Origin: Buddleja alternifolia
Taxonomy: Eukaryota > Streptophyta > Magnoliopsida > Lamiales > Scrophulariaceae
NCBI GenBank assembly: GCA_019426215.1
Contig: CM033396.1
Location: forward strand, 26,985,101-27,049,100
Reading direction: 5' to 3'
Length of the DNA: 64,000 nucleotides
A program made the position numbers and the translations under genes. How positions within the stretch are numbered: position 1 is the first letter of the stretch; every line of letters starts with the position of its first letter. Shown in pieces: positions 45,896 to 56,913 of the stretch. Below the pieces are notes generated by a model. That model was not told the origin of the DNA. It worked only from the letters and a program-made list of their open reading frames with translations, and did not search any database.

Positions 45896-48800
45896 GAGAT
45901 GCTAAGAAAATGTAACGTGCCATTTCGCAGGGTACTTCATCAATTTGCTCTTGAGTATAGAAGGATTGAGAATCATGAAAGTACTGCAAGATATATATAG
46001 AGATTAATTGCAAACTGAAATGACGTTTCAATTACCTACCAAAGGCTTAATAACTTCAAAAGGAATAGAAATTAAGTATATATTAGGATTATTCATACCG
46101 CTGTTGGGATTATAGATTGTCTGTGGCTAATAACCTCTTTCATGAATCTCATAATGAAGTAGCCACAATCCACCTCCTTTGTCTGCCGGGGGCACTACAA
46201 AAGTAATCAAAGTTACGTTGTATTAGAACACTAACTTTTATACGAATATATAATCTCTTGAAACTATAAAACGCTAACCTTTATTTTAAACCATTGACAG
46301 ACGGATTTTTTTGGATTTCTTGGATTGGTTGTTTCAATTTGCACAAAATATGTGGACAGGCCTATAAAAAAATATAAAAACCAAGGAAATATGTCAAAAA
46401 CAAGCAATTATGTGAAATAAATATACACTTTAAAAAAATATTAAATATAATGAATACATTGATTGAATGAAAAACTTACTGATTGATTTTTTGTGTCATA
46501 TCATCTCGATATTCCGGCTCACCATGCAAAGAATCCAGATAGTAAACGTCCTCTTGAAATGGATCAATTCCAAGCAACAACCAATGTCCCCTACAAAGCA
46601 TTCAAAAGATAAGTTCAAAATTTGTTTTGCGTAACTAGTTTTACCTATGATGCACGGATACGGGGATACGGGTATGATACGATACGGGTACGAAATACGT
46701 GATTTTCCAAAATTCTAGGATACGATACGTCGAGGATACGGAAATATAGATATATTTTATAAACAATGTGTTTGATCATCCATTTTGTTTTGACAACCTC
46801 CTAGATATCCACAAAATAACAATGTGTTGCAAAAAATTGAAGCTTAATTTTGCAAACAAAGCTGCATTATACACAGCAAGTTTGGTTCTAACTTCCAAAG
46901 CATGAAAAAACTAAACAGAATAGGTGTAAAGTGTAAACTTTCTTAAATTGATTATTTTTATTCATAAACAAAAAATTAATGAAACTTTAATACTTTATTC
47001 TACACAACCACCAAAAAAAATTATGCTACTCTCACTTTTACAATTACACCATCGAACAGCAAGTTAGCAATACAAAGCCACAACCCACAACTTACATTAT
47101 TGCATAATAATATTATTAAAAGTAGAAGAATTCATACGCCGGCTCAGCACAACAACAAAGTAGTTAACTAATTTAATTGAAAATTGTAAACAAATCCCAA
47201 AACCCTAAATAACTTACTTGGAGAGTTTTTGAAGAAATTGAAGATGGAAGAAGTCTTAGAAGATGGAGTATTCGCAGTCTAGAGGACGAATCGCAGTCTA
47301 TTGCAGTTTGGGTATCACGATTGAAGTCTTGCAGAGAAGAAGATGGATGAAGATGGAAGAGGGTTTCTCTCCTTTCGCGTCTCTGTTCTGCTTCTTCGGA
47401 ATTTGGCTTTTGGGTTTTGGCTTTTGTTTTGAGTTTTCAATTTCATTTGTAAGATTTTAAGTTTTGACCCAAAAGTATTTTATAATATCAAAATATACCC
47501 CAGCCGTATCCGATACTTCCCGGATACTTCAAATTTCCGTATCGGATACCGTATCCTATTTTTTTTATTTTTTTTATTTTCGGATACTTCAAAATCATAT
47601 CCGATACATATCCACCCCGTATCCATATCCGGTATGAGTACGATACTGCACCGGGTCATTTTTAGGAGTATCCGTGCACCATAGAATTTTACAAATTAAA
47701 GCTGAGTCTTTAGTAGCTCATCCGGTGTTGTAAGGTGCAAGAAATAACTTATTCATTTGTGCACTCTGTATCATAGCACGTGCTATGTACTGCACTTGTT
47801 GAATTTGTGGGCTTGTTCCCGCAGATATGAAATGTAGGCTAAGGAACCCGAAACTTGCTTCTTTCCCTTTGGGGATCACATACTTAAACCACAAACACCT
47901 AAATTGAGCATAAAAAATGAATTTCGAGTAACGAAAATAATCGCAGTTCAGATGTAATAAAATAATTAAAAAACTTACTTTATGTACGCTGTAATGATAG
48001 AGGCTCCTAGCTCTTTTTGACGCAGAAGGTGACAGATCTCCACCTTTTCAATATACTCTGGGAATGCAAAATTCATAATGGGTTCCTCGATGTCTATAGT
48101 GATCTGGGCACTAATAGACATCATCTTCGTGTACTTTCCCAAAAAATATTAGGTCATCAGGGAGTCCATCTAGTTGAAGGTCTGCACATCTGTCACCTTC
48201 ACGTGCAGGCTTGGCCACTGGAAATGTTCCTTTGACAGCTGACTGCTTCGATGTCCCTGATTTCTGGTTTTCAGATGATTTGGATGGTCCTGGATACTGT
48301 TTAAGCAAAGAAAATAAAACATGAATGTTACACACCAAAGTATATTTAGTAACCTCAAACAAATTGTTATAATTTATTAATGACTAGCTATTAATTACAT
48401 ACCGGTGCATCAGTGACAATGACAAGACTCGCTCGCCAAGCAACAAAGGTACCCAGAACACTAGAAATGTGAGCATTTCATCTTGAGAGGGATGGGTAGG
48501 GGTGTATCCGCCTCAACTGCAGTGTCAATGCACACTTTCACATGGTTGGTGGCTAATGGACAATTGTGAACTATTCTATCAGTCACTGGTCGATTGTACA
48601 TCTGTCCTTTAGCCACCACACGATATGACGGTGATGAAAGTGCTAATTGACATGGAGCGATAACCTACACACACATATATATACACAACATTATATTAGA
48701 AAGTTTTGTGTGATTTACAGAAATAGAGAGTTGCAAGTTATATGATCAATAAACAAGTTCAAATCATTACCTCAGGAAGCATCTTATGAACTGGTTCTGG

Positions 48801-50199
48801 GCTGCTATTTTTCAAAGAAATCACGTCATCTTCATGTGGCTGATGCGAGTTAGGCACTTCCAAAATATCAATTCGTTGTTGCATGGAAAACATAGTTTCG
48901 GAGAGGTTTTTCACCATGTTTCTCAAGCTTTCCATCTCCATTTCTGTAGTAGGCTATGGATCCTTAAAATAGTCTCTTTGTGAGACCCCAAAGTCAACAC
49001 CCCTAATGCGACCCGGATGCTCCTTCTTTTTAAGAGCTTTAGCCAATAGGTCATCTCGACTCTTCTCATTTCCACTATGGGTAGTACTCTCTTGTGAAAT
49101 GCTCTCCTGTAATAATACATTTTAAAAAAAAATTAGTGAACTTTGTTCTTTCAATAGTATTCCAAAACAAACATACAACACATTATAGAGCTAAAATTGC
49201 AGATAACAGACCATTTCATTCACTACTCTTCTAACATTGTCGTTATCAATTTGATTTGTTTTATCGGAAAGCGCAATCCTCCACACGAGTGCTCGTGTCA
49301 CCTTTGTGCAATCGAATCCCGCATCCTTTCTTCTATTCATCTATATTTTCATTAAAAAATATATATTTATTAACAGAGAATTTTTATTAAAAAAAATGTA
49401 AGGATTCACTACTAAATGAACTACATACCTCCATTTGCTCCACAAGAGCATGTCCAAGACTCGCTTTCCGGTAAGGATATTCAGGTTCCTTTGCTCTTTC
49501 CTGATTTTCCCTACTTAGTTTCTGTTTATTACATTATCAAATTATTAGCTAAATATAAACGCAATAACCAACAAATGAAACCGCAAATTAAAATGACTAG
49601 CTACCTGAAAACCTTCATCTAGGCGAACATCTAAAAATGTCGTCCAATCAGCTTGAGATATCTCATATTGTGGGGGTGGGTTGTCATTAATGTTTCCATC
49701 ATCATCCTCGCACCGACTTTCTACTCAAGTACCTCCTGAAGTTACATGCTAGCTTCTCAGCTTCTGCTAGTACGTACTTTTGTCTACTTTCGTCAATATC
49801 AAATGCCAACTACAAAAAACAAACAACAAAGTATATATAAAATTATAATTTAGAGAATATGATAATACATTAACACTTACAAATATGATAATATCCAAAT
49901 TACCTTTATTTCATCCCAAATGTTTCTTTTTATTGTTGACGAGACTTTTCGCCAATCACTCATGGTAATCGACACCTTCTGCCGAGCCTGCACGCCTATA
50001 TAACCAACAAATATTGATTTGTTTGGGTTAATTGCCTAGCCTCTGTCATTCCAGCCGACAAGTAGCCTTATACCTTGACTCCTGGCTTTGACAACTTTTT
50101 TCATAGGCGTGATACCTCTCCGTATCTCATTTTCATGACGGCTATCTGATCCATATAAATCATCCTCAGAAAAACTACCAGTAGGATCTGAAGTCATCG
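45896..50199 (-). pseudogene. CACTA-2 second gene: plant-transposase-like + Ulp1 protease, with an early stop
   Basis: Exon by exon this matches 1997-5283 on the opposite strand: start MTSDPTGSFSEDDLYG after TTTTGTAG (near 50199), GITPMKKVVKARSQGIRL, coiled-coil exon MEMESLRNMVKNLSETMF (48941-48759), and the exon encoding GKEASFGFLSLHF (47890-47705). The Ulp1 exons follow: GHWLLLGIDPFQEDVYYLD (near 46590), QTKEVDCGYFIMRFM (near 46190) and the last exon ending at about 45896. His, Asp, Gln and Cys of the protease are present. A TAG interrupts the frame near 50038. A 1.04 kb hAT-like element sits in the intron before the catalytic His exon. It is probably not expressed as a full protein, unless translation starts downstream. 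Confidence 0.85.
46645..47684. mobile_element. hAT-like non-autonomous element in an intron of the CACTA-2 Ulp1 gene
   Basis: 1040 bases with inverted ends CTATGATGCACGGATAC (left) and CTATGGTGCACGGATAC (right, minus strand), 16 of 17 identical. The flanking 8-base duplication is AGTTTTAC (46637-46644) / AATTTTAC (47685-47692), with one mismatch. Both ends carry tandem GATACGG / CGTATC words. The centre has no transposase. The 8 bp duplication points to the hAT superfamily, but the terminus is not the usual hAT type. Confidence 0.8.
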
Positions 50200-50334
50200 A
50201 CCTACAAAAGCCAAAAAATACAGAAGTTAGATTCATATAAATTTGGCAGATTCATTTGGCAATAATAATTTTAAAATAGAAGTAATAAATACATAAGTTA
50301 GGTTCATTCCCATTATTCTAGAACGTAATTATCC

Positions 50335-50470
50335 TAAACCACAAAATAAACAAAATTTAATCTCCAATTAAACGTAATTAACCCCCAGCTAACCCAAATT
50401 AACCTTATATTCAGTCAAGCCCCTATTTCCATTAAATTTTCCACAAAAATAGGCAAATCTCAAGAATATA
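50335..50470 (-). repeat. Upstream segment of the CACTA-2 second gene, duplicated at 56180-56320
   Basis: The order CCTAAACC-CAAAATAA, AATTTAATCTC, AAACGTAATTAAC, CTAACCCAAATTAAC, ATTCAGTCAA, CCCTATTTCC and AGGCAAATCTCAAGAATATA is shared with 56180-56320. This copy lies upstream of the Ulp1 gene, and the other lies upstream of the transposase gene. Confidence 0.9.
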
Positions 50471-50548
50471 AATTTTCTAGCAACTAACTATATATCTTGA
50501 TCAAAAAATAAGTCTATCATACAATTATGAAATAAGTTCAAATACCTT

Positions 50549-53500
50549 TCATCGTTTTCTTTTTGTCGTTGCCTTAGCAGTCTTTTGCTTCCCATCGGTA
50601 CGTCCATTTTCTTTAGTACGCCGACGAACTGATGGATTAATCCATATCCCCTCTCGGTGATCTTGTCGCATATACAATTCATCATCACTTATATCCAAAT
50701 CATCGTCACTATCAATTGATTGTGAATCACCTAATGAGATAGGATTTTCTCCATCATCTTCACTTTCTTCATAATCATAATCAATACAAGTATTTTTGTT
50801 TGCCGATAAAATAATGGACCACCTCTTATCAATAGGATCGGTGACAAGAAACACTTGCTTAGCTTGTGATGCTAAAATGAAACGTTCATCTTTGTATCCC
50901 ACCCTTTCATGGTCTACTTGAGTAAAACCTATTTCACTATTATCAACACCATGTTTATTGTTAACCCACCTACACCCAAATACAGGCACCCGAAACCAAC
51001 TATAATCAAGCTCCCATATACGTTCAATCACCCCATAATATGATAAATTGCAATAGATAGGATTATTATCTTTCGCACTTGAGATATGCATTGCTTGAGC
51101 TACAAGACTCACACCACTATTCTGCATTGTACTTCGTTCATCTTGGTCTTTTCTATAGAATGAGCGACCATTTATACGATAACTTGAATAACAAAATACT
51201 AGCCTGTCCGGACCCATCGACAGTCATGTCAATTTATCTGAAACTGAAAGCTGTGGATTCTCTTTCTGTTTCTCTTCAATATGCTTTCGGAACTAATCAA
51301 TGAAACTCTTATTATGCTCTCTTGAAATCCAACTCTCATTTTTAATTGGATTGAATCTCCTAAGTTAGTTCTTATGCTCTTCCACATATGGGTCAACCTC
51401 ATCGGTGTTGTGGAGCACATATAGGTGTGCCTGCTGTCTTTATGTAATATGAACACTAAGTAATTGCTTTCCAATTACGCTTTTTCCTTCTGTTCCCCCT
51501 CCCACAACATGAGACTTTGGAAGCTCTGCAACATTAGAATTTGCCAGATACTCTGTGCAAAATGTAATGGCTTCATCAACTATGTACCGTTCAACAATGT
51601 AACCTTCTGGTCGACTACGATTTTTAACGTAGCCTTTCAATACCTTCATATAACGCTTAGCCGGATACATAGATCTCATAAAAGCCGGTCCACATAGTTG
51701 TGTCTCTCTAACCAAGTGAATAGGTAGGTGAGTCATTATATCAAAAAAAGCAGATGGAAAATACTTCTCAAGCTCACATAAAGTGATGACAATTTGTTTC
51801 TGAAGTGCAGGAAATTGCTCTGGATCAAACACCTTGCTCCACATTGCTTTGAAGAAGAAACACAATCTAATTATCGTGTCTCTCACCTTTTTTGGTAAAA
51901 TGGCCCATATAGCAATTGGTAGCAAATGATCCATGATTACATGACAATCATGAGTCTTCATGTGCTTTAGCTTCAAGTCCTTCATTGATACGAGGCTGCT
52001 AATGTTTGAAGAATACCCTTCTAGAACTTTCACTCCATTAAGAAACTCACATAACGCAATTTTTTCTTTCCTGGCTAGAGTGTGAGCTGCTGGAGGCAAA
52101 TAAGTATGTTTCCCCCTTATTTGTTGGTGCCAATTTTCCTCTTATCTTCATTTCAACCAAGTCTAACCGTGCCTTTACGCCATCTTTTATCTTTTCGGGC
52201 ACATTTAGAAGTGTTCCAATGACACTATCAAATACATTTTTCTCAATATGCATAATATCAAGAAAATGTCTAACATGTAAAGGCGTCCAATACAGCAACT
52301 CAAAGAAAATTGACCTTTTTTTCCACCTAGTTTTTGCAAGGCCACCTACAAAAGTCTTTCCAAATTTGACCTCCAAGTCTTTTACATTCTCAAACACTTC
52401 TTCACCAGTCAAGCACTTAGGAGCTCGGCCTTCTTCTATATTCCCATTGAAAGCTTTCTTCCACCGACGATATCGATGGTTCCGATTTAGCCATCTCCAA
52501 TGCCCTTGGAATGCATATTTCTGAGAGTGTGTCAATCGATATTGATCTGTACTCTTGACGCATATGGGGCATCCACATTGTCCATATACACCATATCCCT
52601 CGAGGTTTGCTCTTGTCGAAAAATCATTGATTGTTCCAAATAACATGACTCTGAGATTAAAATTTTCTTCTCTGAACCTGTCATATACTTGAACACCGTT
52701 GTCCCACAACACCTTCAAATCCTCAATTAAAGGAGCCAAATAGACATCTATATCATTTCCAGGTTGTTTCGGCCCAAAAATGAGTATAGGCATCATTATA
52801 TGCTCTCGCTTCATGCATCGCGATGGGGGAAGGTTGTAAATCATCAAAATCACCAGCCATGTACTATGTGAGTTACTTTGCAAGCCATGAGGGTTCATGT
52901 CATCTGTAGCGAATACAAGGCCCAGGTTTCTTGATTCTTCACCAAATTCAGGGAAATCATCATCAATCTTTTTCCATTGAGGAGAATTTGAGGGGTGTCG
53001 AATCTTGTCATCTTCAATTCTTTCTTCAAGTCTTCTATCAGCATGCCATATCAAGTCCTTGGCTAACTCTTTACTATTGTATATGCGCTTAAATCGTGGT
53101 ATTATAGGCAAATACCACATGGTTTTGACAGGCAGACCCATTCTTCTTGTACCGTGAGGCGCCACCTTTCAGACAGGCCTTCAATGATGCATAGTCAATT
53201 CTAAATAATATGCAATCATTGAGACAGGCATGTATCCTCTCATATCCCATGCGAATTGAGGTTAAGATCCGTTTAGCTTCATAAGTACGATTAGGTAACA
53301 CATTATCCTCAGGTAGCATGCTTTTTAATAGACCAAGTAAGTCTGTGAAACTCTTATCACTCCACCTATTGTTGGCTTTTAACTTGTATAGATTTAGAAC
53401 TGCTTTCAATCTTCTGAATTTACTATCACTTTATAGTGGTGTCTTTGAATCACTTGTCAAATTGTCAAATATTTTAGGACAATTTTGCAAATCCTCCTCA

Positions 53501-55443
53501 ATCACATTTGTCATCTCCTCCAAACGATCAGACTCATAATCATTCATGTTGAAATCCTGTGATGGATATGATGTATGATATATGTTATTTTTACACTAGT
53601 TTCCCCCCGTTTATCGACTTGGTTTTGATTGTTTCCTTGATAATTTGATCACATTTGATGCTTTGATCCCTGTTTTCTCATATTTTCTAGAATAACATAT
53701 GATTTGGAGGAAAAGAACAAGGATTGAAGGTAAATCATGAATAAAGATACAACACAAGGTAAAATGTTGTATGCGCAGTGCTAGAGTTTATGGAATGGAT
53801 TTCTCTACCCATGTCCAAATTATACACTTGGTATACCAATGGAAATATAAGAGGGAAAGGTACATTTCTTATGTTGAAGACAAAGATCAGATATGTAGCG
53901 AAGGAAGTGAAAACGTCATCGGAAGAGACGTCTTACGACGGAGTTTTCTCATTCAGTAACTTGTGAGACACGTTTATCCCCTATAACGTTTGATTTAGGC
54001 CTTGGTGTCTTAATGAGAGTTGTATATCTTTGTTTGAGGATTCTATAGCAAATTGAATCAGCTTATTCCGACATCGGTAGAGAACGTTATGCAAATTTTA
54101 CCAAAACTGGTCAGAGGCAGAAATTGAACGCCGCGGCGTTCACCATCCAACGCTGCGGCGTTCGAGACAGAATAGTGACCACCGCGGCGTTCAACAAGCA
54201 AATTCCGCGGCGTTCGAGGCAGCGGGTTAGTCTATAAATACCCCTTTTAGCCATTTTTTACCCTAACTCACCTTGGATATCAGCAACCACACGAAAATAG
54301 AGAGAGGGAGAGCTTAGAAGAGAAGATTAAAGGTCAAAACATGGAGAATTCAACAAGGAATCCACATCTCTACAAGAATTAGGGAGTTTTTACATATTTG
54401 TTTCTTGAATTTGTTCAAATCTCCTATGACTTGTATGATTTATATTTGCACTTTTGACATGAATATGAGCTAAACTTGTTTGATTGAGGCCATGGATAGG
54501 CAATTTATGTTATTTTGATTGTTGATTTGTTGGTGTTTATTGGATCAATTTTGGTTTTAGTTATGTATTCAATGTTTGATCTCAATGCTACATTTGCTTG
54601 ATCACCAAGTGTTTGATAAAATGCCTAGGTTAGAGATCGAGAGATAATAACCTAGGAAAGATATAAACATTGAATACCCTATAGTTAAACCGACTAGAGA
54701 TAGAGTCGGTTTCTTTAGGTGGCTTTCCATTCACGTGGGGAATTCCTAGACCTTAAATGCATCCTCGTTAATCGGGTTTTCATATAGAGATATATAGGAA
54801 ATCGTTACCAAGGGTAGGGTTGCTATGCCAAGAGATTGGGTGGTACATACGTTAGGGAATTTCTCCTTAGCTAAATTAATCTAATAATCCAATAGAACCT
54901 AAATCACAATCGAAATGCATAATTGGTTGAACCATGTGCCTTGATCGCTTCTCTCTATTGTTTCCTCCCTTTATTTGGTGTGACGTTGCCTTAGTTTATT
55001 TTCTAGTATTTATTAATTAGTTAATCAACCTTTCTATCGACCGATTTAACTTAGAATTGAGTAATATAGTAGTCTTGGTACTTAGATTATAGTTGTCCCT
55101 GCGGATACGATAACCCCAGACTTAGAAATCCACTTTACTACTTACGCGACCTAGTTCTCTTGATAGGATTTTGTCGTGTCAATGTACCACCCAAATCATC
55201 TGACGTGACACTGCTTTCACCGTGTCTTATCCAACGTGTGTAGCTTTTATCAATTTCATTACACACCAAATGATCTTCCAACTCATGTGGACTAATTCTC
55301 TTTCCAAAACAACAACGTAAACACGGGCAAGTGATCCTAGTTCGATCTGGTGCATGCTCAACCGCAAACTTTATGAACTCTTTCACCCCTTTCTCATACT
55401 GTTCTGACATACGATCTGCTAAAATCCAACTTCGATCCATCAT
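50549..55443 (-). pseudogene. CACTA-2 TNP2-type transposase with transposase-associated domain, decayed
   Basis: The N-terminal exon (55443-55146) encodes a transposase-associated domain (MMDRSWILADRMSEQYEKGV, ITCPCLRCCFG). After an interruption, 53556-53170 holds the start of the TNP2 region (MNDYESDRLEEM). The Transposase_21 core spans 53165-52047 (MLFGTINDFSTRANLEGYG, CGCPICVKST, GHWRWLNRNHRYR, FLDIMHIEKNVFDSVIGTL). DUF4218 (52099-51440) and DUF4216 (51217-50549, stop after TKRKR) follow. Lesions are a TAA near 53432, a frame change near 53110, a lost zinc-binding Cys (CLKGGA), a frame change near 52060-52090 and stops between 51440 and 51230. It would be the DDE-type transposase of the element. 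The N-terminal exon joins the next one off by one base at the most obvious splice sites. Confidence 0.9.
53558..55124. mobile_element. Non-coding insertion between the first two transposase exons, LTR-like
   Basis: GAAATCC flanks both sides (53551-53557 and 55125-55131), a possible 7-base duplication. Inside, 55095-55120 reads GTCCCTGCGGATACGATAAC, a phrase common near the ends of plant LTRs. 54130-54225 has four spaced CGCGGCGTTC words. There is no long ORF, and no TG..CA ends that I can define. It may be a solo LTR or an intron enlarged by one. Confidence 0.5.
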
Positions 55444-55499
55444 GATTGTGAATTAATTAAATTAAACAATTTTATCGTCAATTGATAGTTGAATTAATT

Positions 55500-55830
55500 A
55501 AATAATTTTCATTTTAATTTATTTCCCATTATTCTAGAAAAAATTTGGCAAAGTAACAACGCAAAAGTTTCTACCAAGTTCTCGACTTAATCTTCACCCG
55601 AGTAGGTTGCAACCAATAAAATTCGGATCTTACATTCCGCTAAAATCCAATTTCGATCTTAATTAATTAAATTAAATAATTTTAACATCAGTTGAGTTGA
55701 ATTAATTAAATTATTTTAATTTTAATTTATTTCCCGTTATCCTAGAAAAAATTCGGCAGAGTACCGATGCAAAAATTTCTACCAAGTTCTCGACTTAATC
55801 TTCCCCCAAACTTGCAACCAACAAAATTCA
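55500..55830 (-). repeat. Two tandem copies of a leader segment upstream of CACTA-2 transposase
   Basis: ATTCTAGAAAAAATTTGGCA, GCAAAAGTTTCTACCAAGTT and CTCGACTTAATCTTC occur at 55533-55610 and again, with small changes, at 55738-55805. The same words on the opposite strand are at 1845-1915 in CACTA-1, between its transposase and second gene. Confidence 0.85.
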
Positions 55831-55911
55831 TATCTTTCAACCACAACAAACCCAATGTTCTAATCTTTCATCCACAACAAACCCAAAATGTCGATCTTAT
55901 TATACGGAAAT

Positions 55912-56180
55912 ATTGATCACCAGTTGGATCACATAAAGCATCATATTTCAATCAACTACAAATATTAATCACCAGTTGGATCACGTAAATCACATAAAAC
56001 TAAAAATAAAGTATCATTTTATAAATATACATTGATCACCAGTTGGATCACATAAAACATCATATTTCCAACAACTACAAATATTGATCAGCAGTCGGAT
56101 CACATAAATCACATAAAACAACAAATAAAACATCATATTTTCAACAACTAAGTATAAATATAGATCATCAGTTGGATCAA
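55912..56180 (-). repeat. Tandem repeat with core ATTGATCACCAGTTGGATCA
   Basis: Five degenerate units of about 50-65 bases, each with GATCACCAGTTGGATCACAT, ATCATATTT-CAACAACTA and an AAATATTGATCA junction (starts near 55912, 55962, 56030, 56086 and 56160). They lie upstream of the CACTA-2 transposase. Confidence 0.9.
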
Positions 56181-56320
56181 TGTACCCTAAACCTCAAAAT
56201 AACCACAATTTAATCTCAAATCAAACGTAATTAACACCCGACTAACCCAAATTAACAATAAATTCAGTCAAATCCCTATTTCCCTTAAATTTTCCAATAA
56301 ATAGGCAAATCTCAAGAATA
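56180..56320 (-). repeat. Upstream segment of CACTA-2 transposase, partner of 50335-50470
   Basis: Same order of words as 50335-50470, about 85 percent similar by eye. Together they suggest that the two CACTA genes share a duplicated upstream region. Confidence 0.9.
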
Positions 56321-56644
56321 TACATACACCCACACATACACAAATATATATACATACACCCACACGTACACAAATATATATACATACACCCACACATACA
56401 CAAATATATTGACATATACCCACATATACACAAATATACATACACCCACACATACACAAATATACATATACAAATATTTATCTATCTCAAACTCTATACT
56501 CTACGTGTGTGTGTATATATATTTATCTAAATGGTGATGGCGGGGCGGTCGCGGGGCTGCAGCGGAGGCGGCGGTCCTTATATATATATATATAGAAAGA
56601 GTTAAATATATATATATAGAATATATACATGTATATAGATGCAC

Positions 56645-56690
<46 letters not shown>
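56319..56690. repeat. Microsatellite cluster: CACACATACACAAATATATA units, TA and GA runs
   Basis: About five units of a 30-32 base word (ACATACACCCACACATACAC) at 56319-56465, TA runs at 56575-56660, and (GA)n at 56661-56689. A GC-rich burst (GGCGGGGCGGTCGCGGGGC) sits at 56538-56570. More GA-rich sequence with GGCGG words continues to about 56890. Confidence 0.9.
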
Positions 56691-56691
<1 letters not shown>

Positions 56692-56913
56692 CCGAAAGAG
56701 GGCGGTGGATGGCGGCGGTGAAAGAGAGGTCGAGTAGAGAGAGAGAAAGAGAGAAACCGAGGGAGCTAGAGAGAGAGAGCGCGAGAGAGAGAGCTAGAGG
56801 TGGTGGTTGACGGTGGTGGCGGTAGGGTGGTGGTGGGGTTGTGAGAGAGAGAGCACAAGAAAGAAAGAGAGAGAATTAGAGAGAGAGAAGGCGGTCGGGT
56901 TACCTAGTAAAAT

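Larger units (their letters stand above)
45415..56900 (-). mobile_element. CACTA-2, inserted in the Sirevirus accessory ORF
   Basis: The left boundary is clear: 45415 begins CACTACTACAGAAATGACC, followed by the same subterminal repeat family as CACTA-1. Genes run on the minus strand: transposase-associated domain (55443-55146), TNP2 with DUF4218/4216 (53556-50549), then a Ulp1-type second gene (about 50199-45896). The other terminus is not found. The accessory ORF resumes near 56914, right after GA-rich microsatellites, and GGA flanks both the start (45412-45414) and 56916-56918, but no CACTA end adjoins the latter. I infer that the 5' end was lost or rearranged. Confidence 0.85.

Noticed and set aside
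55912..56180. CRISPR-like array
   Set aside because: Repeat units are degenerate, spacers are not unique and the DNA is a plant transposon.
56242..56459. Cys/Tyr-rich minus-strand ORFs (repeated MYIYLCMCGC)
   Set aside because: These are products of translating the CACATACACAAATATATA microsatellite.
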